Of a stretch of DNA of 34,200 nt, positions 6,868 to 15,127 are shown in pieces (positions within the stretch are counted from its first letter, which is position 1; every line of letters starts with the position of its first letter). The DNA lies in NCBI RefSeq assembly GCF_013618865.1, contig NZ_JABSOE010000055.1, positions 1-34,200 of the forward strand. Direction: 5' to 3'. Below the pieces are notes generated by a model. It searched no databases, was not told the DNA's origin, and saw only the letters and a program-made list of their open reading frames with translations. Position numbers and translations under genes: made by a program. Origin of the DNA: Phocaeicola faecicola (GTDB lineage Bacteria > Bacteroidota > Bacteroidia > Bacteroidales > Bacteroidaceae).

Positions 6868-9093
6868 TTATTTGTTGAACAGCTCGAAGGTGAACTTAAA
6901 GCCTACGGAAGTAAACTTGCCGTTCTCGTTTCCGATGAATGCTCCGCAATCGAATACATGGGTACCGATTCCGTATCCGAGTTCAAAGTACGGATGCAGA
7001 TATGGCATAAACAGGATACCGGCGTAAATCCGTTCTTTCTGTACGAACGACAGCAGTTTCGATACGGGATAGAGCAGCAGGAAGGGAGTCTCGTAAGTGA
7101 TGTTCCCTCTGAAATAATGGCGCGAGGCATTGTACCACCGTCCGTCGAGCATCTGGAAGGTACCGCCGATGTCGTCGTTCCATCCTTCCGGCAGGTTGCG
7201 GTTGGCAAAATTGACGTAATCCACAAAGTACATGTCCTGCTGGTTGGTAAAGAATCCTCCACCGATGTGGTAGGCAATGGTGTGCAGGTTGCGGATCCGG
7301 ATTTTCTGCTCCGCCGAAAACTCGAAGCGTTCGTATTCTCCCGAATTCTTCATCAGCTTGAAGCCTCGTTCGTAATCGAAGATGAAGGTCGGATAATAGG
7401 AACCGACGTTGACTTTGCGGTTTCCGTTGATGTAATAATACATGTTGGGAGTCCATTCCACACGGATTCTCGGGGCGAAACTGTTGTATTTCAGCCGGAC
7501 GCGGGAAGCCACGTCGGGATTGTTCTCTGCCACGTGGCGCCAGTGCATGGAGATACCTGTCCACAGTTTCAGCCCGTTGACAACCTCAATGTTGTGTGAG
7601 AGGTTCAGGTACACATCCTTGAAATAGTCCAGGTTCAGGTTCTCGAAACTGAACAGGGCGGTATCGTTCCTTTCCTTCAACTGGTCGAGCACGATACTGC
7701 TGTAGATGCGGTTACCGTTTCCTACACTGATACCGAAACTTCCGTTCTTCAGCGGGTTGTAGACGAACTCCCCGTCGAGCATGGCATACAACTCCTTTTT
7801 GGTGAAGTTGTATCCGATTTGCGGGACGATGTGCAGCAGTTTTCCGTCGTGGAACAGTTTGTTGTACTTGAACTCCTGGCGGTAGGCAAATCCGTTCCGG
7901 TGGCTGTAGCTCACCAGCAGCGGGTTGATGATCGGTGAGCAGGTAATGCTTCCGATGTTCGACATGTCGATGTTGTAGCTGCTGATGAGTGCGTCTCCGA
8001 TTTCACCCATATATACCAGGTTTTTCTTCAGGCGGGTCTCTTCTTTCTTCAGTGTGTCTTCCGGATGAATCTTCCTCCGTTCGTCAAAGGCCATGTAGAG
8101 ACTGTCTTCGTAGTTCGTCAGTGGCAGGGGCCGGATGCGGGCGAACGAATCCCGCGACTGTACCAGACTGTTGGTGTCGCAGGTCAGCACGTAGGAACTC
8201 GACAGGTTGAATTTCTCCTTGTCCTGCCCGAACCATTTTTCTTTGCGCTTGGCCAGCTGCACCAAGTCCTCCGGGGTAGCCAGTTGGATGGAGTTATAGG
8301 TCATCCAGCCGGTATAGTCCATTTCGATGTGATTCTTCAGGAAGATAAAATTGAAGTTGATGTTGAACAACTGTGGCAGGAGTCTGTCTTCTTCGTTGTT
8401 TCCCATCTGCATGAGTACCTTGAACTTCAGCATGTTATAGGCTCCTTTAAAATGGATTTTCCGCAGGGTCCAGTCGGAGGTAGAAATCCAGAAGAAACCT
8501 TCGAGCAGCTGCGTGCTGCGGTAGCGCGGGATGAACTTGATCTTGTACCATTCCCCCTCTTTCTGATAGTCGATGGAGTCCAGCAGGTAGGTATAGTGTA
8601 TGCTGGCCTGTTCGTTCAGCGGAGAAAGAATCTTGTCTCCCATGACTGCCGGAGCGTAAAGGTTGAATTTCAGGAAGTCGAGGATGTCGAAAAAACGGCT
8701 GCTCCCTCCCAGGAAGGTCGTGGATACGGCCCTGATTTTCCGGTCGTAGATACGGGGACTGGTGAAATGCAGTTCACTCAGTGACTCGTGGATGTATTCG
8801 TTTACATTTTTCTCGAAGCGGAACATCGAGGGAAGATATTTTACTATCCGGTTCCGCTTGTGGAGCTGCAGGTTGCCTTTCAGATACAGGTCGGCCTTGT
8901 ATTCTTTTACGGCGGTTGCGTATATGGCAGCCTGCCGGTAAATCTGGTGAAGGACAGAATCACTCACATAAGGTTTCTCCGGGGCCGTCAGTTGTACGGT
9001 CCCGGCCATTCCGTGCAGCGAACAAAGCAGCATGATTAAAGCTGACAGAACAGAGCGATATCGTGTGGATAAATCCTTTCTTTTCTTTTGCAT
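6868..9093 (-). CDS. DUF5686 family outer-membrane protein (no carboxypeptidase-like N-domain)
   Basis: A 741-residue secreted protein. Its signal peptide includes SALIMLLCSLHGMAG. A soluble region follows (IYRQAAIYATAVKEYKADLYLKG, then IVKYLPSMFRFEKNVNEYIHESLSELHFTSP and VSTTFLGGSSRFFDILDFLKFNLYAP). The C-terminal half is beta-barrel-like, with Tyr/Phe-rich strands such as YEDSLYMAFDERRK, GISVGNGNRIYSS and a final SVGFKFTFELFNK. This matches DUF5686, a family of Bacteroidetes outer-membrane proteins that usually have a carboxypeptidase-regulatory-like beta-sandwich in front; that domain is absent here. I use the ATG at 9093 because the upstream in-frame ATG adds residues that interrupt the signal peptide. 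The gene diverges from the Crp/Fnr regulator. Its job is unknown; transport or assembly at the outer membrane is a reasonable guess. Confidence 0.85.
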   Translation of the reverse strand: MQKKRKDLSTRYRSVLSALIMLLCSLHGMAGTVQLTAPEKPYVSDSVLHQIYRQAAIYATAVKEYKADLYLKGNLQLHKRNRIVKYLPSMFRFEKNVNEYIHESLSELHFTSPRIYDRKIRAVSTTFLGGSSRFFDILDFLKFNLYAPAVMGDKILSPLNEQASIHYTYLLDSIDYQKEGEWYKIKFIPRYRSTQLLEGFFWISTSDWTLRKIHFKGAYNMLKFKVLMQMGNNEEDRLLPQLFNINFNFIFLKNHIEMDYTGWMTYNSIQLATPEDLVQLAKRKEKWFGQDKEKFNLSSSYVLTCDTNSLVQSRDSFARIRPLPLTNYEDSLYMAFDERRKIHPEDTLKKEETRLKKNLVYMGEIGDALISSYNIDMSNIGSITCSPIINPLLVSYSHRNGFAYRQEFKYNKLFHDGKLLHIVPQIGYNFTKKELYAMLDGEFVYNPLKNGSFGISVGNGNRIYSSIVLDQLKERNDTALFSFENLNLDYFKDVYLNLSHNIEVVNGLKLWTGISMHWRHVAENNPDVASRVRLKYNSFAPRIRVEWTPNMYYYINGNRKVNVGSYYPTFIFDYERGFKLMKNSGEYERFEFSAEQKIRIRNLHTIAYHIGGGFFTNQQDMYFVDYVNFANRNLPEGWNDDIGGTFQMLDGRWYNASRHYFRGNITYETPFLLLYPVSKLLSFVQKERIYAGILFMPYLHPYFELGYGIGTHVFDCGAFIGNENGKFTSVGFKFTFELFNK

Positions 9094-9174
9094 TGCAAGA
9101 GCAAATATATAATAAATAGGTATTTTCAGGAGCTTTTTTTTAAGTATAAAATCGAAAAATATATTTTTTTGTGC

Positions 9175-9182
9175 TATCTTTG
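9175..9182 (+). promoter_or_regulatory. -7 element for the Crp/Fnr regulator gene
   Basis: TATCTTTG fits TAnnTTTG and lies 28 bases before the start codon at 9211. No clear TTTG is seen at the usual -33 distance. On the other strand TATATTTG (9102-9109 reversed) is a weaker candidate for the DUF5686 gene, but it would leave almost no leader. Confidence 0.55.
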
Positions 9183-9210
9183 TGCTGCAAAACATGGTTT
9201 TATAGCATTT

Positions 9211-9912
9211 ATGGTGAAAAAGGAATTAACAGAAAGCGAAATTGCCGAAAGCATACCTGATTTATGGCAACCTTTGACTGAGGCGCAGCGTGAGTATCTT
9301 GCGCAGAATTTTACAATCCAGAAATACAAAAAGAATGAGACCATCTATTGTGAGGGGGAGACTCCGCGGCATCTGATGTGCCTGCTGAGTGGTAAGGTGA
9401 AGATTTATAAAGATGGGGTAGGCGGACGCAGTCAGATTATCCGTGTCATCAAGAACAAGGAGTATTTTGCTTATCGGGCTTATTTTGCCGAAGAAAACTT
9501 TGTAACGGCTGCCGCAGCTTTTGAGCCTTGTACAATCTGCCTGATCTCCATGCCTGTGATCGTGAAATTGATACAAGAGAATGCTGAACTGGCTATGTTT
9601 TTCATCAAGCAATTATCGAAAGATTTGGGCATCTCAGACGAGCGTACGGTGAACCTGACGCAGAAGCATATCCGCGGTCGTCTGGCAGAATCGCTGTTGT
9701 TCCTGAAAGAAACATATGGGGTAGAGGAAGACCAGTGTACACTCAGTATTTATTTGTCGAGGGAGGATTTGGCCAACTTGTCGAACATGACGACTTCGAA
9801 TGCCATCCGTACCTTGTCCAATTTCGCTTCTGAAAACCTGATTATCATTGACGGACGTAAGATCAAATTGATTGATGAAGAAAAACTGAAGAAAATAAGC
9901 CGGATAGGCTGA
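9211..9912 (+). CDS. Crp/Fnr-family transcriptional regulator
   Basis: A 233-residue regulator. Residues about 20-125 form a cyclic-nucleotide-binding-type beta-barrel (YKKNETIYCEGETPRHLMCLLSGKVKIYK, then IIRVIKNKEYFAYRAYFAEE). A long dimerisation helix follows, then a C-terminal winged helix whose recognition helix includes LSREDLANLSNMTTSNAIRTLSNF. The arginine/glutamate set of a true cAMP pocket is not evident, and there is no N-terminal Fnr cysteine cluster, so the ligand is unknown. The start at 9211 is chosen because it gives the family's normal N-terminus and follows a good promoter; upstream in-frame codons overlap that promoter. It is transcribed away from the DUF5686 gene, so it may act on that gene or on itself (inference). 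Confidence 0.9.
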   Translation: MVKKELTESEIAESIPDLWQPLTEAQREYLAQNFTIQKYKKNETIYCEGETPRHLMCLLSGKVKIYKDGVGGRSQIIRVIKNKEYFAYRAYFAEENFVTAAAAFEPCTICLISMPVIVKLIQENAELAMFFIKQLSKDLGISDERTVNLTQKHIRGRLAESLLFLKETYGVEEDQCTLSIYLSREDLANLSNMTTSNAIRTLSNFASENLIIIDGRKIKLIDEEKLKKISRIG

Positions 9913-9930
9913 TTCCGTTATTTCCGGAAA

Positions 9931-9977
9931 AAACAGGGTCCCGAAAGCTCGCAGAAGTTTTCGGGACCCTGTTTTTT
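9931..9977. terminator. Bidirectional intrinsic terminator
   Basis: A 16-base perfect stem (9931-9946 with 9959-9974) containing ACAGGGTCCCGAAA, flanked by A-runs on the left and T-runs on the right. It ends both the Crp/Fnr gene (plus) and the permease gene (minus, stop at 9977). Confidence 0.9.
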
Positions 9978-11227
9978 TATTCAAACCGGATGGATTTCAC
10001 CGGATGGATGCGGCTGATCAGGTACGAAGGAGCGACCAGTACGCATACGGATATAATCAGTGTACAGACGTTCAGCAGCAGCCAGATTCCGAGGTTCAGT
10101 TCGATGGGAACGTACGGAATGTAGTAAATGCTTTCGTCGAGTCTGAAGGGCTGGAACAGGTATTGAACCAGACAGAGGACCAGTGCCACGATATTCCCCC
10201 ACAGCATTCCTTTCCGGATGAGGAAGAAGGAGAAAGAGAGGAACAGTTTCTGGATGGAGGTATTGTCGGCTCCCAGGGCTTTCAGTACCCCGATCATGTT
10301 GGCGCGCTCCAGAATGATGATCAGCAGTCCGGAAATCATGGTGAAACCGGCTACTCCGGTCATCAGGATGAGAATGACCCAGATGTTGATGTCCAGCAGG
10401 TCGAGCCAGGCAAAGATTTGCGGATAGACTTCCTGAACGGTGCGCGAGTAGTATTCGGTATACTGGTGCTCCTTGCTGTAGTTGTCCAGCAGTTCGATGA
10501 TGCAGTCGTTTACGGAATGGTTGTCCTGGCCTTCCTCCACCTTGACCTCAATGCCGCCTGCCAGGGCCTTGTCCCAGTTGTTCAACCGGTTGGCGGTGTA
10601 AAAGTCCGTCAGCAGGAAGAGGTCGTCGAAGGCAGAGAAATGCGTCTGGTAGATGCCGGCCACGGTCAGTCGCCGTACGCGTATGTGCTCGTCCAGGTAA
10701 TAGGTATTCAGCTTGTCACCCACCTTCAGCTTCAGTCGGTCGGCAATCGTTTGCGAAACCACTACCTGGTTGCTGGCTGTCGAATCGGTAAATGCCGGTA
10801 TTTCTCCTTCCACAAGATGCTTTCTCAGGTAATCCAGCCGGTACTCCTGCGCAATTCCTTTCAGCATCATTCCCTGGAAATTCTCACCTGTCATGATCAT
10901 TCCCGGTTTGGTGGAATAGCGCTGTACATGAGCCACTCCGGCAATACCCTCCAGCCGGTCCGTCAGGTCCTTGTCGGCTACGGTAGGCGTTGCTGCCTGG
11001 TACGACTGTATTTCCGCGAGACTGGTAATCAGGATGTCTGCACTCAGTCCCGTAATCTTGTCCTTGACCTGATGCTTGAAACCGATGACCACCGCCACCG
11101 AGATAATCATGACCGCCAGTCCGATAGCGATTCCCGCTATGGCGATGCGGACTGCCGGTTTGGATACTTCCTTCCCGCCTTCATTGCTTTTATAAATCCG
11201 GCGGGCCATGAAAAACTTCCAGTTCAT
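9977..11227 (-). CDS. ABC transporter permease, LolC/LolE-like (FtsX domain)
   Basis: A 416-residue inner-membrane protein. TM1 is at about 27-50 (VRIAIAGIAIGLAVMIISVAVVIGF), followed by a large periplasmic MacB_PCD-type domain (about 51-270, with SADILITSLAE, PGMIMTGENFQGMMLKGI and VVVSQTIADRLKLKVGDKL) and three C-terminal TM helices of an FtsX domain. ERANMIGVLKALGAD sits in the cytoplasmic coupling loop, and the end is HPVKSIRFE. This is the layout of LolC/LolE lipoprotein-release permeases. Bacteroidetes usually carry such permeases with a separately encoded ATPase, which is not next to this gene. The gene begins one base after the aminotransferase stop, so the two are translated from one message. 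Confidence 0.85.
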   Translation of the reverse strand: MNWKFFMARRIYKSNEGGKEVSKPAVRIAIAGIAIGLAVMIISVAVVIGFKHQVKDKITGLSADILITSLAEIQSYQAATPTVADKDLTDRLEGIAGVAHVQRYSTKPGMIMTGENFQGMMLKGIAQEYRLDYLRKHLVEGEIPAFTDSTASNQVVVSQTIADRLKLKVGDKLNTYYLDEHIRVRRLTVAGIYQTHFSAFDDLFLLTDFYTANRLNNWDKALAGGIEVKVEEGQDNHSVNDCIIELLDNYSKEHQYTEYYSRTVQEVYPQIFAWLDLLDINIWVILILMTGVAGFTMISGLLIIILERANMIGVLKALGADNTSIQKLFLSFSFFLIRKGMLWGNIVALVLCLVQYLFQPFRLDESIYYIPYVPIELNLGIWLLLNVCTLIISVCVLVAPSYLISRIHPVKSIRFE

Positions 11228-11228
11228 A

Positions 11229-12431
11229 TCATTCGTCTACACGTCCCGGATAAGCTTCCAGGGCTTTGCGTAACACAAACAGTGCCCGTACCAGGTCTTC
11301 CTTCTTCAATACATAGGCCACACGCACTTCGTTCTTTCCGGCTCCGGGTGTGGTGTAGAAACCGGCTGCCGGGGCCATCATGACAGTCTCTCCTTCGTAG
11401 TTGAAGTCGGACAGACACCATGCGCAGAATTTTTCCGCATCGTCAACCGGCAGTTTGGCAACGGTATAGAAGGCTCCCATCGGGATCGGTGAGTATACAC
11501 CGGGGATACGGTTCAGTCCGTCAATCAGGCACTTGCGTCGTTCCACGTACTCGTCGTACATCTCTCTTGAATACTCTTCCGGTTCGTCCAGTGAGGCTTC
11601 TGCGGCAATCTGTCCGATCAGTGGAGGACTCAGACGGGCCTGGCAGAATTTCATCACGGCCTTGCGGATTTCCGGGTTTTTGGTAATCAGGGCACCGATG
11701 CGGATACCGCATTCGGAATACCGCTTTGAAACAGAGTCAATCAGTACCACGTTCTGCTCGATGCCTTCCAGGTGGCAGGCCGAGATATAGGGAGAACCCG
11801 TATAAATGAATTCACGGTACACTTCGTCCGAGAAGAGGAAGAGGTCGTATTTCTTCACCAGGTCTCTGATCTGGTTCATTTCCCTGCGGGTGTACAGGTA
11901 GCCGGTAGGGTTGTTAGGGTTACAGATCAGGATACCTTTGGTACGCTCGTTGATGAGTTCTTCGAATTTTTCCACCTTCGGCAGGGAGAATCCCTCTTCG
12001 ATGGTAGTGGTTACCGTACGGATCACCGCTCCGGCAGAAATGGCAAAGGCCATGTAGTTGGCATAGGCCGGTTCCGGCACGATGATTTCGTCTCCCGGGT
12101 TCAGACAACTCATGAACGCGAACAGTACGGCTTCCGAACCGCCGGTCGTGATGATGATGTCGTCGGCAGTCAGGTTGATGTTGTATTTCTTGTAGTAGCC
12201 TACCAGCTTTTCCCGATAGCTGCGGTATCCGGCACTCGGACTGTATTCCAGTACGGTACGGTCGATGTGGCGGATGGCATCCAGGGCTGCTTTGGGAGTA
12301 GGAAGGTCGGGCTGACCGATATTCAGATGGTATACATGAACTCCTCTCGACTTGGCAGCTTCGGCCAAAGGCGCCAGTTTCCGGATAGGCGATTCCGGCA
12401 TTTCATTTCCGCGAATAGATATTTGTGGCAT
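11229..12431 (-). CDS. Class I/II PLP-dependent aminotransferase (aspartate-aminotransferase-like)
   Basis: A 400-residue fold-type I aminotransferase. Visible features: LNIGQPDLPTP near the start (residues 36-46), TTGGSEAV at 95-102 (PLP phosphate region), NPNNPTG at 171-177, SDEVY at 201-205, the PLP-binding lysine in SVSKRYSECGIRIG (Lys236, with Arg244 for phosphate), and a C-terminal NEVRVAYV with the carboxylate-binding arginine. It probably transfers an amino group between an amino acid and a 2-oxo acid in the cytoplasm; which substrate (aspartate, aromatic or other) cannot be read from the sequence. It is the first gene of a pair with the LolC/E-like permease. Upstream is a leader with strong folding potential (12463-12532). 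Confidence 0.9.
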   Translation of the reverse strand: MPQISIRGNEMPESPIRKLAPLAEAAKSRGVHVYHLNIGQPDLPTPKAALDAIRHIDRTVLEYSPSAGYRSYREKLVGYYKKYNINLTADDIIITTGGSEAVLFAFMSCLNPGDEIIVPEPAYANYMAFAISAGAVIRTVTTTIEEGFSLPKVEKFEELINERTKGILICNPNNPTGYLYTRREMNQIRDLVKKYDLFLFSDEVYREFIYTGSPYISACHLEGIEQNVVLIDSVSKRYSECGIRIGALITKNPEIRKAVMKFCQARLSPPLIGQIAAEASLDEPEEYSREMYDEYVERRKCLIDGLNRIPGVYSPIPMGAFYTVAKLPVDDAEKFCAWCLSDFNYEGETVMMAPAAGFYTTPGAGKNEVRVAYVLKKEDLVRALFVLRKALEAYPGRVDE

Positions 12432-12462
12432 AATTTCTTAAATGTTCGTTTATTCTAAACTC

Positions 12463-12532
12463 CTGTCCTGATGTCGGGTGTTCTCTGCCCGAAAGTGCAG
12501 TGCCCTGTCTTTTCCCCGGTCGGGCAGGACAG
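12463..12532 (-). promoter_or_regulatory. Folded leader upstream of the aminotransferase gene (candidate cis-regulatory RNA)
   Basis: Read on the minus strand, CTGTCCTG (12532-12525) pairs perfectly with CAGGACAG (12470-12463), enclosing at least two inner hairpins: CCCGA with TCGGG (12488-12492 with 12474-12478) and CTGC with GCAG (12497-12500 with 12485-12488), which are mutually exclusive with each other or partly overlapping. A possible -7 box, TAACTTCG on the minus strand (12548-12541), lies directly upstream, so the fold would start close to the transcript 5' end. I do not recognise a known riboswitch class. Confidence 0.4.
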
Positions 12533-12623
12533 ATTTTCTGCGAAGTTAACAAAACTTTTAGAAAACTCTTAATGATGCCGTAACTTTTATGTGAGAATAT
12601 ATCGTTTTCTGAAAGAACATGTA

Positions 12624-12631
12624 TATCTTTG
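12624..12631 (+). promoter_or_regulatory. -7 element for the 12730-14139 gene
   Basis: TATCTTTG fits TAnnTTTG. It is about 100 bases upstream of the start codon, and the leader between them contains the palindrome at 12653-12666. Confidence 0.55.
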
Positions 12632-12652
12632 TGCATGACTTCAGACAGACAG

Positions 12653-12675
12653 CTCTCCTAGGAGAGGGGTTTTTC
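12653..12675 (+). promoter_or_regulatory. Palindrome plus T-run in the leader (possible attenuator)
   Basis: CTCTCCTAGGAGAG (12653-12666) is a perfect 14-base palindrome, followed by GGGTTTTT to 12674. In RNA it can form a 5-base stem with a CTAG loop ahead of a U-run, a weak intrinsic terminator between promoter and gene. It could also be a protein-binding site. Confidence 0.4.
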
Positions 12676-12729
12676 GCTGATAATAGGTTTTGAGAATCTG
12701 AAATTAACCATAAAATTTGGATGGATCTT

Positions 12730-14139
12730 ATGAAAAAGAAATATCTCCCTTTATTATTGGCCTTTTTTTGTGCCGGAACGGCGACTGCCCAGACGTTGAC
12801 ACAAGCCCGGAGATGGTTTGAGAACGGAGAATTTGAAAAGGCGCGCCCGGTGTTCCGGAAACTGGTGAAACAGGCTCCGTCGAATGCCAACTACAACTTC
12901 TGGTACGGGGCATGCTGTTATGAAGGGGGCGACCTGGAGGAGGCACGTCCCTATCTGGAAAAGAGTGCGGCCCGCAAGGTCATCAATGCCTATCTGTATC
13001 TGGGACGGCTGTATTGCGATACGTACCGTTTTGACGAGGCGGTAGAGAACATGGAACAGCATATCTACTGGCTGGAGAAGAAGGACCGCAATACGGAGGC
13101 TGCCGAGCGAGAACTGGCGCATTGCCGGATGGCTGCCCGCATGTTCCGGGCTACGGAAAAGGTGGTGGTGGTAGACAGTTTTGTGGTGAGCAAGCCTGAT
13201 TTCCTTTCTGCCTATAAGTTGAGTAAGGATGCCGGAGAGATTGTGGCGGATGAAAGCGGAAAGAACGTGCAGTTTGTCAATGAATTGGGAAATAAGAAAA
13301 TCTATGTGGTTCCCGGTGAGCAGGGATCCGCGCTGTGGTCGAGCTTCCGCCTGATCGACAAGTGGGGCGATCCGGAAAAACTCCGTGGCATTGAGGGGCA
13401 GAATCCGGACTATCCGTTCCTGGCAGCCGACGGTATTACCTTGTATTATGCCGCCGAGGGAGAAGAGAGTCTGGGTAAATACGATATCTTCGTGACCCGC
13501 TATGATTCGGATTCTAACGAGTACCTGCGTCCGGACAATATGGGAATGCCTTTCAACTCTCCGTATAATGATTATATGTATGTGGTCGACGATTACAATA
13601 ACCTGGGATGGTTTGTGTCCGACCGCTATCAGCCCGAAGGAAAGGTCTGCGTGTATGTCTTTGTTCCCAATGCTTCAAAAGAGGTTTATGACTATGAGAA
13701 TACCGATCCGGAGAAACTGGCTGCGGCGGCAACCTTGAAGGAAATCCGCACGACCTGGACCGACGAGGATAAGGTACGCATTGCCAAGCAGACACTGGCG
13801 CAGCTGATGTACGGAGACAATGATGCGAAGCGCAGAAAGGATTTTGTGTTTGTGGTGAATGACAATACGGTTTACGACCAGTTGTCCGACTTCTCTTCGA
13901 AGAAGGCGCGTGAACAGTATCAGCAGCTGGCACAGAAAAACAAGGACCTTGAGGATCTGCAGGGAACCTTGCAGCGGTTGCGTGAGAAATACGCAGCGGC
14001 CCCCGAAGCAACCCGGCAGCAGATGACTCCCGGCATGCGGGATATGGAACGCAGAATAGAGGGCCTGCGCAAGGAGGTAGCCAGCCTGGAAGTGAAGGTG
14101 CGGAATACCGAGATTCAGTCGTGGGGACGCAGTAAGTAA
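12730..14139 (+). CDS. Secreted TPR / beta-propeller / coiled-coil protein
   Basis: From the ATG at 12730 (another in-frame ATG lies at 12721) the protein has 469 residues. A signal peptide, MKKKYLPLLLAFFCAGTATA, is followed by QTLTQ. Residues about 22-130 contain TPR-like helical pairs (ARRWFENGEFEKARPVFRKL, NYNFWYGACCYEGGDLEEARPYLEKS, YLYLGRLYCDTYRFDEAVENME). Residues about 180-310 have PD40/propeller-like strands (DYPFLAADGITLYYAAEG, LGKYDIFVTRYD, DNMGMPFNSPYNDYMYVVDD). The C-terminus (about 380-465) is a charged coiled coil. TPR plus PD40 recalls the front half of PorE-type envelope proteins, but the OmpA-like peptidoglycan domain is missing. It should be periplasmic. The role is unknown. 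Confidence 0.8.
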   Translation: MKKKYLPLLLAFFCAGTATAQTLTQARRWFENGEFEKARPVFRKLVKQAPSNANYNFWYGACCYEGGDLEEARPYLEKSAARKVINAYLYLGRLYCDTYRFDEAVENMEQHIYWLEKKDRNTEAAERELAHCRMAARMFRATEKVVVVDSFVVSKPDFLSAYKLSKDAGEIVADESGKNVQFVNELGNKKIYVVPGEQGSALWSSFRLIDKWGDPEKLRGIEGQNPDYPFLAADGITLYYAAEGEESLGKYDIFVTRYDSDSNEYLRPDNMGMPFNSPYNDYMYVVDDYNNLGWFVSDRYQPEGKVCVYVFVPNASKEVYDYENTDPEKLAAAATLKEIRTTWTDEDKVRIAKQTLAQLMYGDNDAKRRKDFVFVVNDNTVYDQLSDFSSKKAREQYQQLAQKNKDLEDLQGTLQRLREKYAAAPEATRQQMTPGMRDMERRIEGLRKEVASLEVKVRNTEIQSWGRSK

Positions 14140-14156
14140 ATGCATGAGTAATATTG

Positions 14157-14258
14157 TGCTTATGGATTTTGAAACCCATAAGCAAGTGTGCAGCAAAAGC
14201 TGCCCGTCTTTTCGGAAAAGGCCGCGGTCTTTCTGAAAAAGGCGGGCAGCTTTTCTTT
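14157..14258 (+). terminator. Two tandem hairpins ending the 12730-14139 gene
   Basis: The first hairpin has a perfect 9-base stem (TGCTTATGG at 14157-14165, CCATAAGCA at 14176-14184). The second has a 12-base perfect stem (AAAAGCTGCCCG at 14195-14206, CGGGCAGCTTTT at 14243-14254), with further self-complementary sequence in its loop and a T-rich end. The second is the likely terminator. Confidence 0.75.
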
Positions 14259-14557
14259 GAAAGACAATGATGCGTTCCGGTACGGACAATGAAGAATCTT
14301 TTTCCGCTCGCTGGAATGCCGGAACTGCGCCAATACATGATGGACAGCAGGTGGGCAATGCTTTTTGGAAGAAAATCTTTTCGTTTTCAGAGAATTCCAT
14401 TATATTTGTATTCAGAGGGGACAGGAATCGGGCCTTTGTTGCCTATCTGTATAGAGGCACTTGTCCGGCAGTAATTTCCTGCTTGCATTTCCGTTCCGCT
14501 CAATGTCCGGGACCTGGATTCCCGGAGTGGTATTAACTTTAAATGTGATATGAAGAG
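14259..14557 (+). promoter_or_regulatory. Non-coding region with promoter for nfeD-floA
   Basis: TATATTTG at 14401-14408 fits the -7 consensus, with TTTTC at 14378-14382 as a weak -33 element. The implied leader is about 140 bases and contains CCGGGACCTGGATTCCCGG, which can form a short stem. A plus-strand open frame at 14267-14536 has no family resemblance and overlaps the promoter, so I do not call it a gene. Confidence 0.5.
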
Positions 14558-15034
14558 ATGGAAGTCATTGTAATTGTTGCATTGCTCCTCATTGGTGCAG
14601 TCCTGTTTGCCGTAGAGTTTGCGGTGGCTCCGGGTATCAGTGTGTCCGGCGTAGGAGCGGTGGTGAGTCTGTTGGGAGCGGTGGTCTATAGCTTCCTGAC
14701 ACTGGGTACGGAAGTGAGTATTTGGGTACTTCTCATTGCCGTGCTGGAAGTGGTCGGACTGACAGTATGGTTCATGAAATCGAGGACGATTGACCGCCTG
14801 TCCTTGAAAAAATCACTCGACTATTGTTACAATCCGCTGGAGAATGCGCAGATAAAGGAAGGTGATAAGGGTACTGCCCTGACACGGCTGGCGCAGATCG
14901 GCAACGTGGAGATTAACGGCAAGGTGATTGAAGCACGTTCTGCCGGTGGCTTTATCGAAGAAGGCATGCCGGTCCAGGTTGCCCGGATAGAGCACAGTAC
15001 GGTGATTGTGATACCGGTGGCCGATGCCCGTTAA
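14558..15034 (+). CDS. NfeD-like membrane protein, FloA partner
   Basis: A 158-residue protein with hydrophobic segments at about 3-26, 31-47 and 53-72, then a small C-terminal OB-fold domain (about 98-155: GDKGTALTRLAQIGNVEINGK, VIEARSAGGFIEEGMPVQVARI, TVIVIPV). That is the short NfeD type without the protease part. NfeD proteins are normally encoded next to flotillin-like proteins and act with them in membrane microdomains; here floA follows after a 93-base gap. The OB domain lies on the side of the membrane where the flotillin bulk resides. The gap contains an imperfect GCCT/AGGC stem but no convincing terminator, so the pair is likely an operon. Confidence 0.88.
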   Translation: MEVIVIVALLLIGAVLFAVEFAVAPGISVSGVGAVVSLLGAVVYSFLTLGTEVSIWVLLIAVLEVVGLTVWFMKSRTIDRLSLKKSLDYCYNPLENAQIKEGDKGTALTRLAQIGNVEINGKVIEARSAGGFIEEGMPVQVARIEHSTVIVIPVADAR

Positions 15035-15127
15035 CCCGAAAATGCCTGCCCTTGAGGAGGAGGGGGTTCTCTTTCTCCGGAGGCAGATAAACTGATAACT
15101 TAATGTAAACTATAAAATCTGATAGGT

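Noticed and set aside
6791..7027. Plus-strand open frame after the barrel gene
   Set aside because: It starts inside the T-run of a terminator and runs antisense into the DUF5686 gene.
8065..8784. Plus-strand open frame of 239 codons
   Set aside because: Antisense to the DUF5686 gene; no signal, domain or promoter.
10004..11383. Long plus-strand open frame of 459 codons
   Set aside because: It lies antisense to the LolC/E-like permease and the aminotransferase, which have clear family motifs. Its translation is repetitive in Asp, Gln and Val and matches no family.
14267..14536. Possible small gene before nfeD
   Set aside because: It overlaps the -7 promoter element and shows no protein-like composition or family match.
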